Shown: positions 16,554 to 28,277 of the stretch, piece by piece
Layout: every line of letters begins with the position of its first letter
Numbering within the stretch: the first letter of the stretch is position 1
From: Myxococcales bacterium
GTDB taxonomy: Bacteria > Myxococcota_A > Polyangia > Polyangiales > Houyiibacteriaceae
Assembly (NCBI GenBank): GCA_024640845.1
Contig: JAHEEE010000012.1
Coordinates: 27,794 to 69,793 of the forward strand
Direction of reading: 5' to 3'
DNA: 42,000 bases
Translations under genes and position numbers: made by a program
Notes under the pieces: generated by a model
Told to the model about the DNA's origin: nothing
Databases searched by the model: none
Seen by the model: the letters and a program-made list of their open reading frames with translations, nothing else

Positions 16554-16985
16554 CTAGTAACCCCCGCCTCGTTTGAAGCGGTTCCAGGCTTTGCAGGGAG
16601 TGCCGTAGCGTTGGTCGATGTAGTGCAGGCCCCAGGCGATTTGCGGCCAGGGGTTGGTTCGGTAGTCGACGCCATACGCCTCTCCGAAGGACCTCATCTT
16701 GTTGCAGGGATAGGACTGCGGGATCCCGCAGGCGCCGGTTCGTTTGTTTCGCGCGCGATGGTTCCAGTGGCTCTCCGCCTGCCAGAGCTTGTCGAGGCAT
16801 TGGAACTGGGTTGCGTTGTCCCAGCGCGCGTATTCTTCGCGAATCAAATGCCGCGCGATCTCCCTATTCTGCGTAGGCGTGTTGTCGGCCGCACGCGTGG
16901 TCGGGGATGGGTTGGAGCTCGCGCCACCGCAGGCTGAGGCGAGGACGAGAGCGATGGCTAAGCGAGTCGACCTCAGGCGCTCCAT
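16554..16985 (-). CDS. Lipoprotein with lytic transglycosylase-like (SLT) domain
   Basis: This is a short 143-residue predicted lipoprotein. The signal is TRLAIALVLASAC with acylated Cys19. After a Ser/Thr/Pro linker, residues 60-140 match a truncated SLT domain: CLDKLWQAESHWNHRA puts the catalytic Glu at E71, followed by GACGIPQSYPCNKM and WPQIAWGLHYIDQRYGTP. Such proteins cleave peptidoglycan between MurNAc and GlcNAc. Six cysteines after the lipobox suggest disulphides. It starts six bases after the TM2-like gene with GGAG before the ATG, so the two are co-transcribed. Confidence 0.82.
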   Translation of the reverse strand: MERLRSTRLAIALVLASACGGASSNPSPTTRAADNTPTQNREIARHLIREEYARWDNATQFQCLDKLWQAESHWNHRARNKRTGACGIPQSYPCNKMRSFGEAYGVDYRTNPWPQIAWGLHYIDQRYGTPCKAWNRFKRGGGY

Positions 16986-16991
16986 GGCGGG

Positions 16992-17204
16992 CTAGTCTCC
17001 GAGCGGTGCATTGTCCCGCGCCCAGCCGTAGGCCATGTAGGACGACACCAGGTGGCAAATCCACCCGAGGAATCCGCCCGAGCCGATCCACAAACCCGGC
17101 GTAATGACGAGCCAGATGATTCCACGCAAGAACTTGCCGTTGTAGAATTGGCCGAGGCCCGGGATGATGAAAGACAGCACGGCGGCAGTGCCAGGACGAT
17201 CCAT
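16992..17204 (-). CDS. Small TM2-like membrane protein
   Basis: This is a 70-residue protein with two or three hydrophobic segments: GTAAVLSFIIPGLGQFYNG, then FLRGIIWLVITPGLWI, then GGFLGWICHLVSSYMAY. The IPGLGQFYNGKFLRG block is the signature of the TM2-like family of small membrane proteins that often sit beside unrelated domains. No enzymatic motif is present. It precedes the SLT lipoprotein gene by six bases, so an envelope role is a guess. It is transcribed divergently from rlmN. Confidence 0.75.
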   Translation of the reverse strand: MDRPGTAAVLSFIIPGLGQFYNGKFLRGIIWLVITPGLWIGSGGFLGWICHLVSSYMAYGWARDNAPLGD

Positions 17205-17268
17205 CTAATCAAAGTGCGTCGGGGGTCCGGGTTGTCAAGGGCCCTGAACTCTGCCACCCATCAGGGTC

Positions 17269-18357
17269 GTGAAGCTTTCTCCCGACCGTTTAATCCCTCC
17301 GTCCCATCCGATCGCACGCTTGCCCAGCGAGTGGGTCGCTCGGGTGAGCGAATGGGGCGAGCCCGCGTACCGTGGCAAACAGATCTTCGATTGGATCCAT
17401 CGTCAGGGTGTTCTCGACCCCGACGAGATGAGCAATCTTCCCAAGTCCCTCCGCGCCCGTCTCCACGAAGAAGGCATGGGGTGGCCCGTCGAGATCGTCT
17501 CCTCGCACGAGGCGGCGGACCGCACTCGGAAGCTGCTGCTCGGTATGCCGGACGGCGAGCGAGTCGAGACGGTGCTCATCCCTCAGCTGAACGACGACAG
17601 CGTGGTCACTCAGTGTATTTCGAGCCAAGTCGGGTGCGCGATGGGTTGCGTTTTTTGCGCCTCTGGAGTCGCAGGCTTGAAGCGGCAGATGAGCGACGGC
17701 GAGATCGTCGCCCAAGTGCTCCTCGGCCGCCGTGAGCTAGGGCCCGATCGGCGCGTCCGAAACGTCGTCTTCATGGGGATGGGCGAACCGCTTCACAACT
17801 ACGATGCTGTCGCGCGCGCCCTGGTGTTGCTCACGCATCCCGACGGCCTCGATCTTTCGAAGCGGCGCGTCACGGTGTCGACGAGCGGGCTGGTCAAGCA
17901 AATCGACCAGCTCGGACGGGACTTCAACGGTCAGGTCCAGCTCGCCATCTCTCTACATGCGGTCCGTGACGCTGCCCGTAGCAAGATCATGCCTGTGAAT
18001 CGAAAGCACGGGCTCGGCGAGCTGACCGAGGCGTTGCGGCGCTATCCGCTTTCCAAGCGGCAGCGAATCACCATCGAGTACACGTTGATTCAGGGGCTTA
18101 ATGATTCTCCCCGCGATGCGCGCGAGATGGTCGACCTATTGAAGGGGATTCCCGTGAAGGTGAACCTGATTCCGATGAATCCCATTTCGGCATCGGACCT
18201 CAGGGCGCCCGATCAGAGTCACGTTCTCCGTTTTCAAGAAGAGCTGACGCGCCGAGGGCTGTCGGTCTTCGTTCGCAAGACGCGCGGCGACGACGTGGCG
18301 GCGGCCTGCGGCCAGTTGGCGTTCCATGGGGAATCGCGTCGAAGCCCGCGTGCTTAG
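17269..18357 (+). CDS. rlmN: 23S rRNA (adenine2503-C2)-methyltransferase / tRNA A37 methyltransferase
   Basis: RlmN is a radical SAM enzyme that methylates C2 of A2503 in 23S rRNA and A37 in some tRNAs. The 362-residue protein has the CxxxCxxC iron-sulfur motif with C123, C127 and C130 (VGCAMGCVFCASG). The mechanistic cysteines appear at C116 (TQCISSQ) and C347 (AACGQL). The N-terminal helical domain carries YRGKQIFDWIHRQG, and GMGEPLHNYD is a further signature. The absence of Cfr-like features makes it RlmN rather than a resistance enzyme. The start is GTG at 17269. It is convergent with the next gene and overlaps it by four bases. Confidence 0.96.
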   Translation: MKLSPDRLIPPSHPIARLPSEWVARVSEWGEPAYRGKQIFDWIHRQGVLDPDEMSNLPKSLRARLHEEGMGWPVEIVSSHEAADRTRKLLLGMPDGERVETVLIPQLNDDSVVTQCISSQVGCAMGCVFCASGVAGLKRQMSDGEIVAQVLLGRRELGPDRRVRNVVFMGMGEPLHNYDAVARALVLLTHPDGLDLSKRRVTVSTSGLVKQIDQLGRDFNGQVQLAISLHAVRDAARSKIMPVNRKHGLGELTEALRRYPLSKRQRITIEYTLIQGLNDSPRDAREMVDLLKGIPVKVNLIPMNPISASDLRAPDQSHVLRFQEELTRRGLSVFVRKTRGDDVAAACGQLAFHGESRRSPRA

Positions 18358-19472
18358 AGGCTGCCGCGTGCTTTGAGCGCCGTCACGATGGCCGGGCGTT
18401 CCTTGTCCACGTCGTCCGGTGTCTTGATCGGCTGGAATCGGGCATCGGGCCCGTGCCGTTCGACGCGCAAGAAGCTCGATTCGAGGAACGCCGTGAGCTC
18501 GCCGACCAGTCGTTCGAACTGGACCGCAGGCTTGCCATCGACGGTCTTGTTGACTGCGAACCAAGTGAGCGGAAAGTCCGCGTCGATCGCTTCGGCATCG
18601 AGCACAAACGTGTTGGTGTTGAACACTGGAATGCGTTCTTGGTCGAAGTCGTCGGGAAAGCGGAAGGCCTCGACGATTTGCGCCCTTCCGTCGACGCGCG
18701 CGGGAGCACCTCCTTTGTCGCCCGGTTCTTTGGGGGCCATCTCCGCGGTGAGGGCGGTGCCGGCTTCCAAGTGCGCGCCGATCACAGCCGGGTCGAGCGT
18801 CGCGGTGAGGTTGTCGACGTTCGACATCATCAACGTCTTGCCACCCGCCTTTCGAAACCGCTGAAGAACTCCGGAGCGTCGGAGCGCGAAGGTCAAATCA
18901 CCGTGCCCCGGAGCGTATGGCGACAGCGCTCCGGAGGCATCGCGAAAAAGCTCGCCCTCGGGCGTGATACGCAGCGAGATGAACTGGGGAAAGCTGAAGA
19001 TCGGGCATTGCTCGGTGCTCAACGGCTCTGCCATTGCTTGAATCGCTTCATGGGTGGCGAAGCTGGTCATGAGGTAGACCGGGATTGTCGCGTCGGCGCG
19101 CTCTGCGACCGCCGCGATGTCCTTGAGCTTCAGCTCCAGGAACGATTGGCCGTCGAGCACCTCAACAGCCGCCTTGACGACCCCACCAAAGCGCGTCGCC
19201 ATGCCGCCAGCCAAGATCACCGAGGCGACTTCGCCTCGGCGCATGGCTTCTTGTCCGCGCTCGGACAGGGCCCTGCGTACATCTCCGCCCAAGGGGGGGA
19301 GGGCACGAAGGTCGCCCTCGTCCGGGGGCTCCACCTGGCCGACGATCCGGTTCTGGTCCGCGCCGACCTCGCCCAAAAGCAGCCGCTTTCTCAGGGAATC
19401 GAAGGGAATGTCTTCAAATCCGTAGCGTTGAAGAAGTTTGGCCGTCCCGGCGTCTATGTCGTGTGAGCTCAT
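18354..19472 (-). CDS. UDPGP-family UTP--sugar-1-phosphate uridylyltransferase
   Basis: This 372-residue nucleotidyltransferase belongs to the eukaryote-type UDPGP family (UGP2/UAP1), unlike bacterial GalU. The uridine-binding loop is LAGGMATRFGG (87-97), with K100 soon after; further blocks are PVYLMTSFATHEAI, the PGHGDLTFAL substrate loop, MSNVDNLTATLDP, and FNTNTFVLDAEAI. It probably makes UDP-glucose or UDP-N-acetylhexosamine for polysaccharide or envelope synthesis; the sugar cannot be decided by eye. ATG at 19472 is used. It is convergent with rlmN by a four-base overlap and divergent from the exported repeat protein. Confidence 0.85.
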   Translation of the reverse strand: MSSHDIDAGTAKLLQRYGFEDIPFDSLRKRLLLGEVGADQNRIVGQVEPPDEGDLRALPPLGGDVRRALSERGQEAMRRGEVASVILAGGMATRFGGVVKAAVEVLDGQSFLELKLKDIAAVAERADATIPVYLMTSFATHEAIQAMAEPLSTEQCPIFSFPQFISLRITPEGELFRDASGALSPYAPGHGDLTFALRRSGVLQRFRKAGGKTLMMSNVDNLTATLDPAVIGAHLEAGTALTAEMAPKEPGDKGGAPARVDGRAQIVEAFRFPDDFDQERIPVFNTNTFVLDAEAIDADFPLTWFAVNKTVDGKPAVQFERLVGELTAFLESSFLRVERHGPDARFQPIKTPDDVDKERPAIVTALKARGSL

Positions 19473-19585
19473 TCGAACGGTCGCAAACCAAGCACTTTCT
19501 CGACCTCCTGTCGAGCGGGCGGCGCCCGCTCGCCGCGTTCGGGGTGACGATGGCGCGCGACAGGCGTAATTGGACTGGAGGACAC

Positions 19586-20962
19586 ATGACTACCCTCGCT
19601 CGACTGGTTGCCCTTTTCGCATGGACGGCGGCGATGGGACTGACCGTTTCGGCTGGAGCCGATTACGAGGGCGCGTCGGGGTACGACGCCCCTACGCCCT
19701 ACGAGATCGACGTGTCGCATGACGGGTATCCGCGCGGTGATCAGCCGCCCGGCGGTCAAATGGATGCCGCTGCCGAGGCTCCTGATTACGTCGTGATCGA
19801 AGTCGAGGACGGCGTGGCGGAGGAGGTCGATGGCGAGACGGTGATCGTCGTGCAGGAACCCGAGCCGATCGCTGCGACGGACGTCGAGCCGCCACCCCCA
19901 CGTGAGGTGGCAGTCGAGCAGCCGTTCGGGCGTTGTCCCGACGGCATCTGGGTCGACGGCTACTGGTCGTATGGCGACGGCCAATACGTTTGGGTCGAAG
20001 GTCACTGCGTCGTCGAGCGCGTGAACTACGTGTTCGTGCATCCGCGCTGGGACTTCTATGGAAGCGTGTGGTGGTTCGTTCCGGGCTACTATCGGCCCTG
20101 CAGCGTGTGGGTCGGCTTTGGGTACCACCGCCCGTGGTACTGGTTCCCTCCTTACTACAACAGATATTACCGCGGCTATCGAGGCGTGCCTGTCCATCGC
20201 GGTGTTCCACGGCGGCCTATCGTTCGGCGCCCGGTCTTGGGTCCAAGCGTTCGCGGCGCCACGCCAACGAACAGAATCCCCACCGTGGGAAGACAAGCTC
20301 CGCGGAGCTACGGACGCACCCCCACGGTAAATCGGGCGCCCAGCCGAACCACGACAGTCGGCCGCGCACCGACGCGGACCCCAACAGTGAATCGTGCGCC
20401 ACCGACGCGGACCCCAACAGTGAATCGTGCGCCACCGACGCGGGCCCCAACAGTGAATCGTGCGCCACCGATGCGGGCTCCCACGGTCGGCCGCGCACCG
20501 ACGCGGGCGCCAGCAGTCAATCGCGCGCCACCAACGCGGGCCCCATCCGTCACTCGCGAGCGCCCAACCGAAGCTCCCACGGTCAGCCGCGTTGGCAGAG
20601 GCCCGGCGGTGACCGGTACGGTGCCGCGCTCTCGGCCGAGCGTCGTGAGAAGGCCGCCAGTGAACCCGACCCGAACCACCAGCGTCGCGCGCGGTCCTGA
20701 TCCTCGGCAATCGAGCACAGGCGCGCGGCTCGGTGGATTTGGTAGTCGCCAGAGCTCGGGGCGCTCTCCTACGAGCGCAGCGCGCCGGCCGAGCTTCGGC
20801 AATCGGCCGAGCTCGGGGCTATTCGGTCGGGCGAATATCGGCTCATCCCGTCCAAGTCTGGGGCCGCGCCCCAGCTTCGGCCGACCCGGCGGGGGCTTAG
20901 GTAGGCCATCTTCTGGTGGTTTTGGAGGGGCACGAAGCGTCCCCACGGCGCGAGGTCGCTGA
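19586..20962 (+). CDS. Exported repeat protein with YXWXXGH-type region
   Basis: This 458-residue secreted protein starts with a signal peptide (MTTLARLVALFAWTAAMGLT, cleavage near SAGA). An acidic segment (residues 25-115) contains Glu/Asp-rich EVEDGVAEEVDGE. An aromatic region of about 80 residues with WVDGYWSYGDGQYVWVEGHC and YYNRYYRGYRG resembles YXWXXGHW-type envelope proteins. The C-terminal half is basic and made of Pro/Arg/Thr-rich 11-residue units (TPTVNRAPPTR) and then Gly/Ser/Arg-rich sequence. It is probably surface-attached or binds polyanions. The ATG at 19586 has GGAGG four bases upstream, which rejects a longer GTG start overlapping the divergent gene. Function unknown. Confidence 0.8.
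   Translation: MTTLARLVALFAWTAAMGLTVSAGADYEGASGYDAPTPYEIDVSHDGYPRGDQPPGGQMDAAAEAPDYVVIEVEDGVAEEVDGETVIVVQEPEPIAATDVEPPPPREVAVEQPFGRCPDGIWVDGYWSYGDGQYVWVEGHCVVERVNYVFVHPRWDFYGSVWWFVPGYYRPCSVWVGFGYHRPWYWFPPYYNRYYRGYRGVPVHRGVPRRPIVRRPVLGPSVRGATPTNRIPTVGRQAPRSYGRTPTVNRAPSRTTTVGRAPTRTPTVNRAPPTRTPTVNRAPPTRAPTVNRAPPMRAPTVGRAPTRAPAVNRAPPTRAPSVTRERPTEAPTVSRVGRGPAVTGTVPRSRPSVVRRPPVNPTRTTSVARGPDPRQSSTGARLGGFGSRQSSGRSPTSAARRPSFGNRPSSGLFGRANIGSSRPSLGPRPSFGRPGGGLGRPSSGGFGGARSVPTARGR
20368..20562 (+). repeat. 33-base tandem repeats inside the exported repeat protein
   Basis: The 33-base unit encoding TRTPTVNRAPP-like 11-mers occurs at 20368-20400 and 20401-20433 as identical copies, at 20434-20466 with one change, and as diverged copies to 20562 (one unit of 30 bases). 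Earlier degenerate units extend to about 20290. Perfect copies mean recent duplication and possible length variation by slippage. Confidence 0.85.
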
Positions 20963-21038
20963 AGGCCGAGCCAGGCGCTTTGCCCTTGTGCGGCGCCAGG
21001 GTAACCTTATTAAGGGTTCGTGTATTCAGCCCCCCGGG

Positions 21039-22648
21039 GTGCCCGTGCGTCGTCGTTACAGAGAACCAGTCGCCATTGCCTTTGCGCTCGCTTTGATTGC
21101 GTCGCTTTCGGTGCATCTTCCCGTCTACGACGTGCTCGGTAATCTCGCAGACCGCTTGAAGGCCCAAGCCGAGGACGCTCGCAAGAACCGCAGCTACGAT
21201 CCGGTCGAAGTCGACTTCGAGGTCGCGGAGTCGAGCAAGTCCCAGCGGCCCCGCAAACAGGCGCGCGAGGAACGGGCGAAGCGACGACAAGAGCAGCAGC
21301 CCGTGGCCCAGGTAGCCGAGCAGCCGCAGCCGGCACAGGCAACCCCGGAGCAGCGCGAGCCTGCCCAACCACCCCCGAACGCGCCGCAGGCCGTAGAACA
21401 GCACAGCACCAATCCCGACGTCGAGCCCGACAACGCGCGCTTCATTGCCGAGCAGAACAACCGTGTCGAAGAGGAGTCGGTGGCGCGAGTGCGCAACATG
21501 GTGCGTGACGACCAAACGCCCACGCCTGGGCGCCAACAGAAGCCGTCGGACACCCTCGAGGAGTCCGGGAACTCCGCCGAGCAAGAGGTCGCGGAGATGC
21601 GCAACAAGGAGGGGAGCGATGCTCGCAAGGCCACCCCGGACGAAGCGCGTCGACAGCGACCCGACAAGGCGATCGAAGCCGATCCGATCAAGGCGGAGCG
21701 GGTTGCTTCGAAGTCGCCAGCCGGGAAGACCTCCGACAGCTCGGGCGACCGAGCAAGTCAGGAGGCGATGGAGACGATCACGATCACCGATCCGGCCGGC
21801 ACCTTCAGCATCCGGCGCCCGAGCCAGGCGAGCCAAGGCGGGGGAGAGCGCCAGCAAGGAAAAGGGCCGGGCGCCAAGCTCGCATGGTCACAGTTCGAAG
21901 CTGCCGTAGGCTCGGATGAGCTCGCACAGGATCGGCGCGCGTATCTCGCGGAGCAGAAGTCGTCCCAACGAGGGATTTCGCGGGAGAAATCGTGGAACGA
22001 GTTTCGCGCTGCGATCGAGAACTACGTCCCCGGGGTGAAGTCCGGGAACACCACGGCCCTGAACGCCGCGGCATCGCCGTTCGCGGCGTACATCGCCGCG
22101 GTGCATCGCCGCATTCATCAGGAGTTCGCGGACCGGTTTTTGCGAAGCTTGCCCATTGGAAGCCCGTATCAAGATCCGATGCTGATGACGAAGCTCGAGA
22201 TCGTGCTCAATCGGGACGGATCGGTGCATCGCGTCGGCGTCGTCCGATCGAGCGGCCTCTTGCCCTTCGACTTCGGCGCCTTCAATTCGGTGTTGCGCGG
22301 GCAGCCGTATCCGCCGGCACCCGCATCGATTCTGAGCGGCGACGGACGGGTCTATTTTCATTGGGGCTTTTACCGCAACCAGCGGCAATGCGGCACGTTC
22401 AACGCGGAGCCCTACATCATACCGAACCCGCGCGGGACTCCGGGGCGCACCGATGGCCTGACCGACGCGCCTGACTGGGAGACGGTCGTCCCCGCGGACG
22501 CCAAACCGACCTGGCGCACTCGAGGCGAGGAGCCGAACGAGGATCGGACACCGAAAAAGCCGCCTCCGAAGTCTCCCCCCGCCCAGCCGAGGGACCCGGA
22601 GGGCGAAGCGCCGAGGATACCGCCTGCGCCGCCCGGCGCGGGTCTCGG

Positions 22649-22652
<4 letters not shown>
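21039..22652 (+). CDS. TonB-like protein with long charged linker
   Basis: This protein of about 537 residues has one N-terminal transmembrane segment (PVAIAFALALIASLSVHLPVY, about 10-30), then some 300 residues rich in Glu, Arg, Pro and Gln. A conserved domain follows with KLEIVLNRDGSVHRVGVVRSSG and FNSVLRGQPYPPAP, matching the TonB C-terminal fold. A Pro-rich tail of about 90 residues extends past it, which is unusual. Such proteins link the inner membrane to outer-membrane receptors. No ExbB or ExbD gene is near. The start is uncertain: GTG at 21039 or 21045 gives the cleanest membrane anchor, but no ribosome site is convincing. Its stop overlaps queG by four bases (ATGA). Confidence 0.72.
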
Positions 22653-25924
<3,272 letters not shown>

Positions 25925-25938
<14 letters not shown>

Positions 25939-25953
25939 AACTGCGTGCTAACC
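25925..25953 (+). promoter_or_regulatory. Putative promoter of the sulfatase-DUF3604 operon
   Basis: TTGACG (25925-25930) is followed after 17 bases by CTAACC (25948-25953), with TAACCG at 18 bases and TG just upstream as an alternative -10. The -35 overlaps the end of the preceding gene. The leader would be about 65 bases, with a strong GAGGAAAG ribosome site before the ATG. Confidence 0.4.
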
Positions 25954-26024
25954 GCAGCGAGGTTCTCTGGGGCGGAAATGCGGGGCTCGAAACGACTTCC
26001 TGGGGCACGGGAGGAAAGCATCTG

Positions 26025-28271
26025 ATGCGACTGTTGTTGGTGGTGATCTGGACTCTCGCGCTCGCGGCGGGATGCAGCTCAAAGAGCGCTAAACCGGATC
26101 CGTTCGCGGGCCTGCAGACCCACATGGACCTCACCGAGCTCAGGCATCTCGCCGAGGTGCGCGATGGCGGCTGGTACATCGATTTCGGCACCCCCGCGCA
26201 GTCGAAATACACCGTCGGCGATTGGCGGAGTGGCTGGGTTGGCAAGGGCGCGGACGGCGACGCCACGTATGCGCATGTCGGAATACGCGGCCGAGTGTAC
26301 TTCGGCGCCGATCGACCAGAGGCGTTAATCGCTCGCGTGCGATTGCGTCCGCACGGCACCAAGGCGCTCACGCCATACCTCAACAACAAACAGCTCAAAT
26401 CGGTCCACCTCGGCAAGGGAGACGGCTTCGCAGAGTACGATATCGAGCTTCCGCAGGAGCACGTGACGACCGGCGAGAACTATCTGCTTCTGACCTTCGG
26501 TGGAACGACTCCCATCGACGGGCAGGACGTATCGGCGGCAGTGGACTCGATCTGGATTGGGAGCGCGGCCGAGCTCGCGTCCGGCGCACGTCCACCTGCG
26601 TACGACACGATGGTTGCCAACGTGCGCGTGGGAGACGAGGAGCGGCAGGCGGTCGCACTGTCTCGAAGCTCGACGCTTCGCTATCACGTGCTCGTCCCCA
26701 AGGAGGGGATGCTCGGCTTCGGCGTCGGCGTCGAAGGCGAGAGCGAGGCGCCGTTCAGCGTCGAAGTGAGTGCGGACGGAGAGCCGAGCGTTGAAGTGCT
26801 CGCGGGAAGCGCGACCTCGACCTGGAGCGATCAGAAGGCAGACCTCAGTCGCTTCGCCGGCAGGACCGTTCGGATCGACCTTCGGGCAGAGGGAAGCGGG
26901 GCCGGCCGCGTGGCGTGGAATTCCCCCCGTCTGCTCGTGCCTGAGCGTGCGGCGCGGACCCTCGATCCAGCCAAGAACGTCGTGGTCCTGGTGGTCGACA
27001 CCCTACGCGCAGACAAGCTTCGCCCGTTCAATCCGGAAACCCGGGTCGAGACGCCCGCGATCGATCGCTTCGCGTCCGAAGGCGTGGTGTTCGAGCTGGC
27101 GCAGGCCCCGGAGAACTGGACCAAGCCGTCAGTGGCCTCGATTCTCACGGGTCTTCACCCCCAGACCCACCAGCAGAAGACCGGCGACGCGGCGCTTCCA
27201 AGCTCAGCTGTTCTCCTGAGCGAGCACTTGAAAGACAACGGGTTTGCGACTGGGAGCTTCATCGCCAACGGCTACGTCTCCGATCGCTTCGGCTTCGACC
27301 AGGGTTGGGACGACTACACCAACTACATTCGCGAGGGCGGAAGCACGGAGGCGAAGGACGTGTTCGACGCCGCCGGCAACTGGATCGAGGCGCACAAGGA
27401 GGAGCGTTTCTTCGCATACATCCAGACGATCGATCCCCACGTGCCGTACGACCCCCCTGGGGAATTCGTGAGAATGTACGACCCGAGCGAATACGATGGG
27501 CAGGTTCGGCCTCGCATGACCGGTGACCTGCTCGAGAAAGCGAAGCGCAAGCCGCCCGAGGTCGTGTTCGACGCGCGGGACAAGAGGCGAATCGAAGCGC
27601 TCCACGACGGCGAGATCACCCAGCACGATGGCTTCTTCGGAGCGTTCCTCGAGCGGCTCGCGGCACTCGGGCTGTCCGATGATACGTTGGTGGTGGTCAC
27701 GTCGGATCATGGCGAGGAGTTCGACGACCACGGCTCTTGGGGGCACGGGCATTCCGTGTACCAAGAGCTCTTGCACGTGCCGTTGATGTTCCGTCTGCCG
27801 AACCGGCTTCCCCCCGGCGCGAAGATAGGCGATGCAGTCAGTACCCTCGACATCTCTTCGACCGTCACCGAGCTCCTCGGCGTGCCGCCGATGGCGCAGA
27901 ACGACGGTCACCCGCTCGTCGGGTTGATGCTCGGTGAGGCGCTGACACGACCTGCGGTTGCTTTCAGCGATTTCCAAGACGACCGCCGCGTGATCACGAC
28001 CGGTCGCTGGAAGCTCATTCTTCGCGGGAACCTCACCTCCACGATGTTCGATCTCGAGAAGGATCCGAAGGAGCAGGTCGAGCTCGACGCTTCTGCCTTC
28101 CCCGTCGGGCGGCGGTATGCCCGCATGCTGCTCGGCCAGTTCCTGGGCGCAACCAGTCGAGGCGACTGGTTGAGTGCGGAGCAGAAGGGCGGTACACAAC
28201 TCGAGCGTAAGAACGCGGAGATGGACGACACGATTCGGGACCAGCTTCGCGCACTCGGATACGCGCACTGA
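26025..28271 (+). CDS. Sulfatase-fold lipoprotein with Thr nucleophile
   Basis: This 748-residue protein is a lipoprotein (LLLVVIWTLALAAGC, Cys17) with a roughly 290-residue N-terminal beta-rich, carbohydrate-binding-like region and a C-terminal alkaline phosphatase/sulfatase-superfamily domain. The metal site is visible in VVVDTLRAD (D325, D330) and SDHGEEFDDHGSWGHGH. In true sulfatases the nucleophile is Cys or Ser in CxPSR, which is converted to formylglycine. Here the equivalent site reads NWTKPSVASILTG, so Thr366 is the candidate nucleophile and the Arg is Val. Phospho- or alkyl-phosphate transferases of the LtaS/EptA type also use Thr. The substrate could therefore be a phosphoester of an envelope lipid or glycan. 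GAGGAAAG supports the ATG. Confidence 0.82.
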   Translation: MRLLLVVIWTLALAAGCSSKSAKPDPFAGLQTHMDLTELRHLAEVRDGGWYIDFGTPAQSKYTVGDWRSGWVGKGADGDATYAHVGIRGRVYFGADRPEALIARVRLRPHGTKALTPYLNNKQLKSVHLGKGDGFAEYDIELPQEHVTTGENYLLLTFGGTTPIDGQDVSAAVDSIWIGSAAELASGARPPAYDTMVANVRVGDEERQAVALSRSSTLRYHVLVPKEGMLGFGVGVEGESEAPFSVEVSADGEPSVEVLAGSATSTWSDQKADLSRFAGRTVRIDLRAEGSGAGRVAWNSPRLLVPERAARTLDPAKNVVVLVVDTLRADKLRPFNPETRVETPAIDRFASEGVVFELAQAPENWTKPSVASILTGLHPQTHQQKTGDAALPSSAVLLSEHLKDNGFATGSFIANGYVSDRFGFDQGWDDYTNYIREGGSTEAKDVFDAAGNWIEAHKEERFFAYIQTIDPHVPYDPPGEFVRMYDPSEYDGQVRPRMTGDLLEKAKRKPPEVVFDARDKRRIEALHDGEITQHDGFFGAFLERLAALGLSDDTLVVVTSDHGEEFDDHGSWGHGHSVYQELLHVPLMFRLPNRLPPGAKIGDAVSTLDISSTVTELLGVPPMAQNDGHPLVGLMLGEALTRPAVAFSDFQDDRRVITTGRWKLILRGNLTSTMFDLEKDPKEQVELDASAFPVGRRYARMLLGQFLGATSRGDWLSAEQKGGTQLERKNAEMDDTIRDQLRALGYAH

Positions 28272-28277
28272 GGCCCC

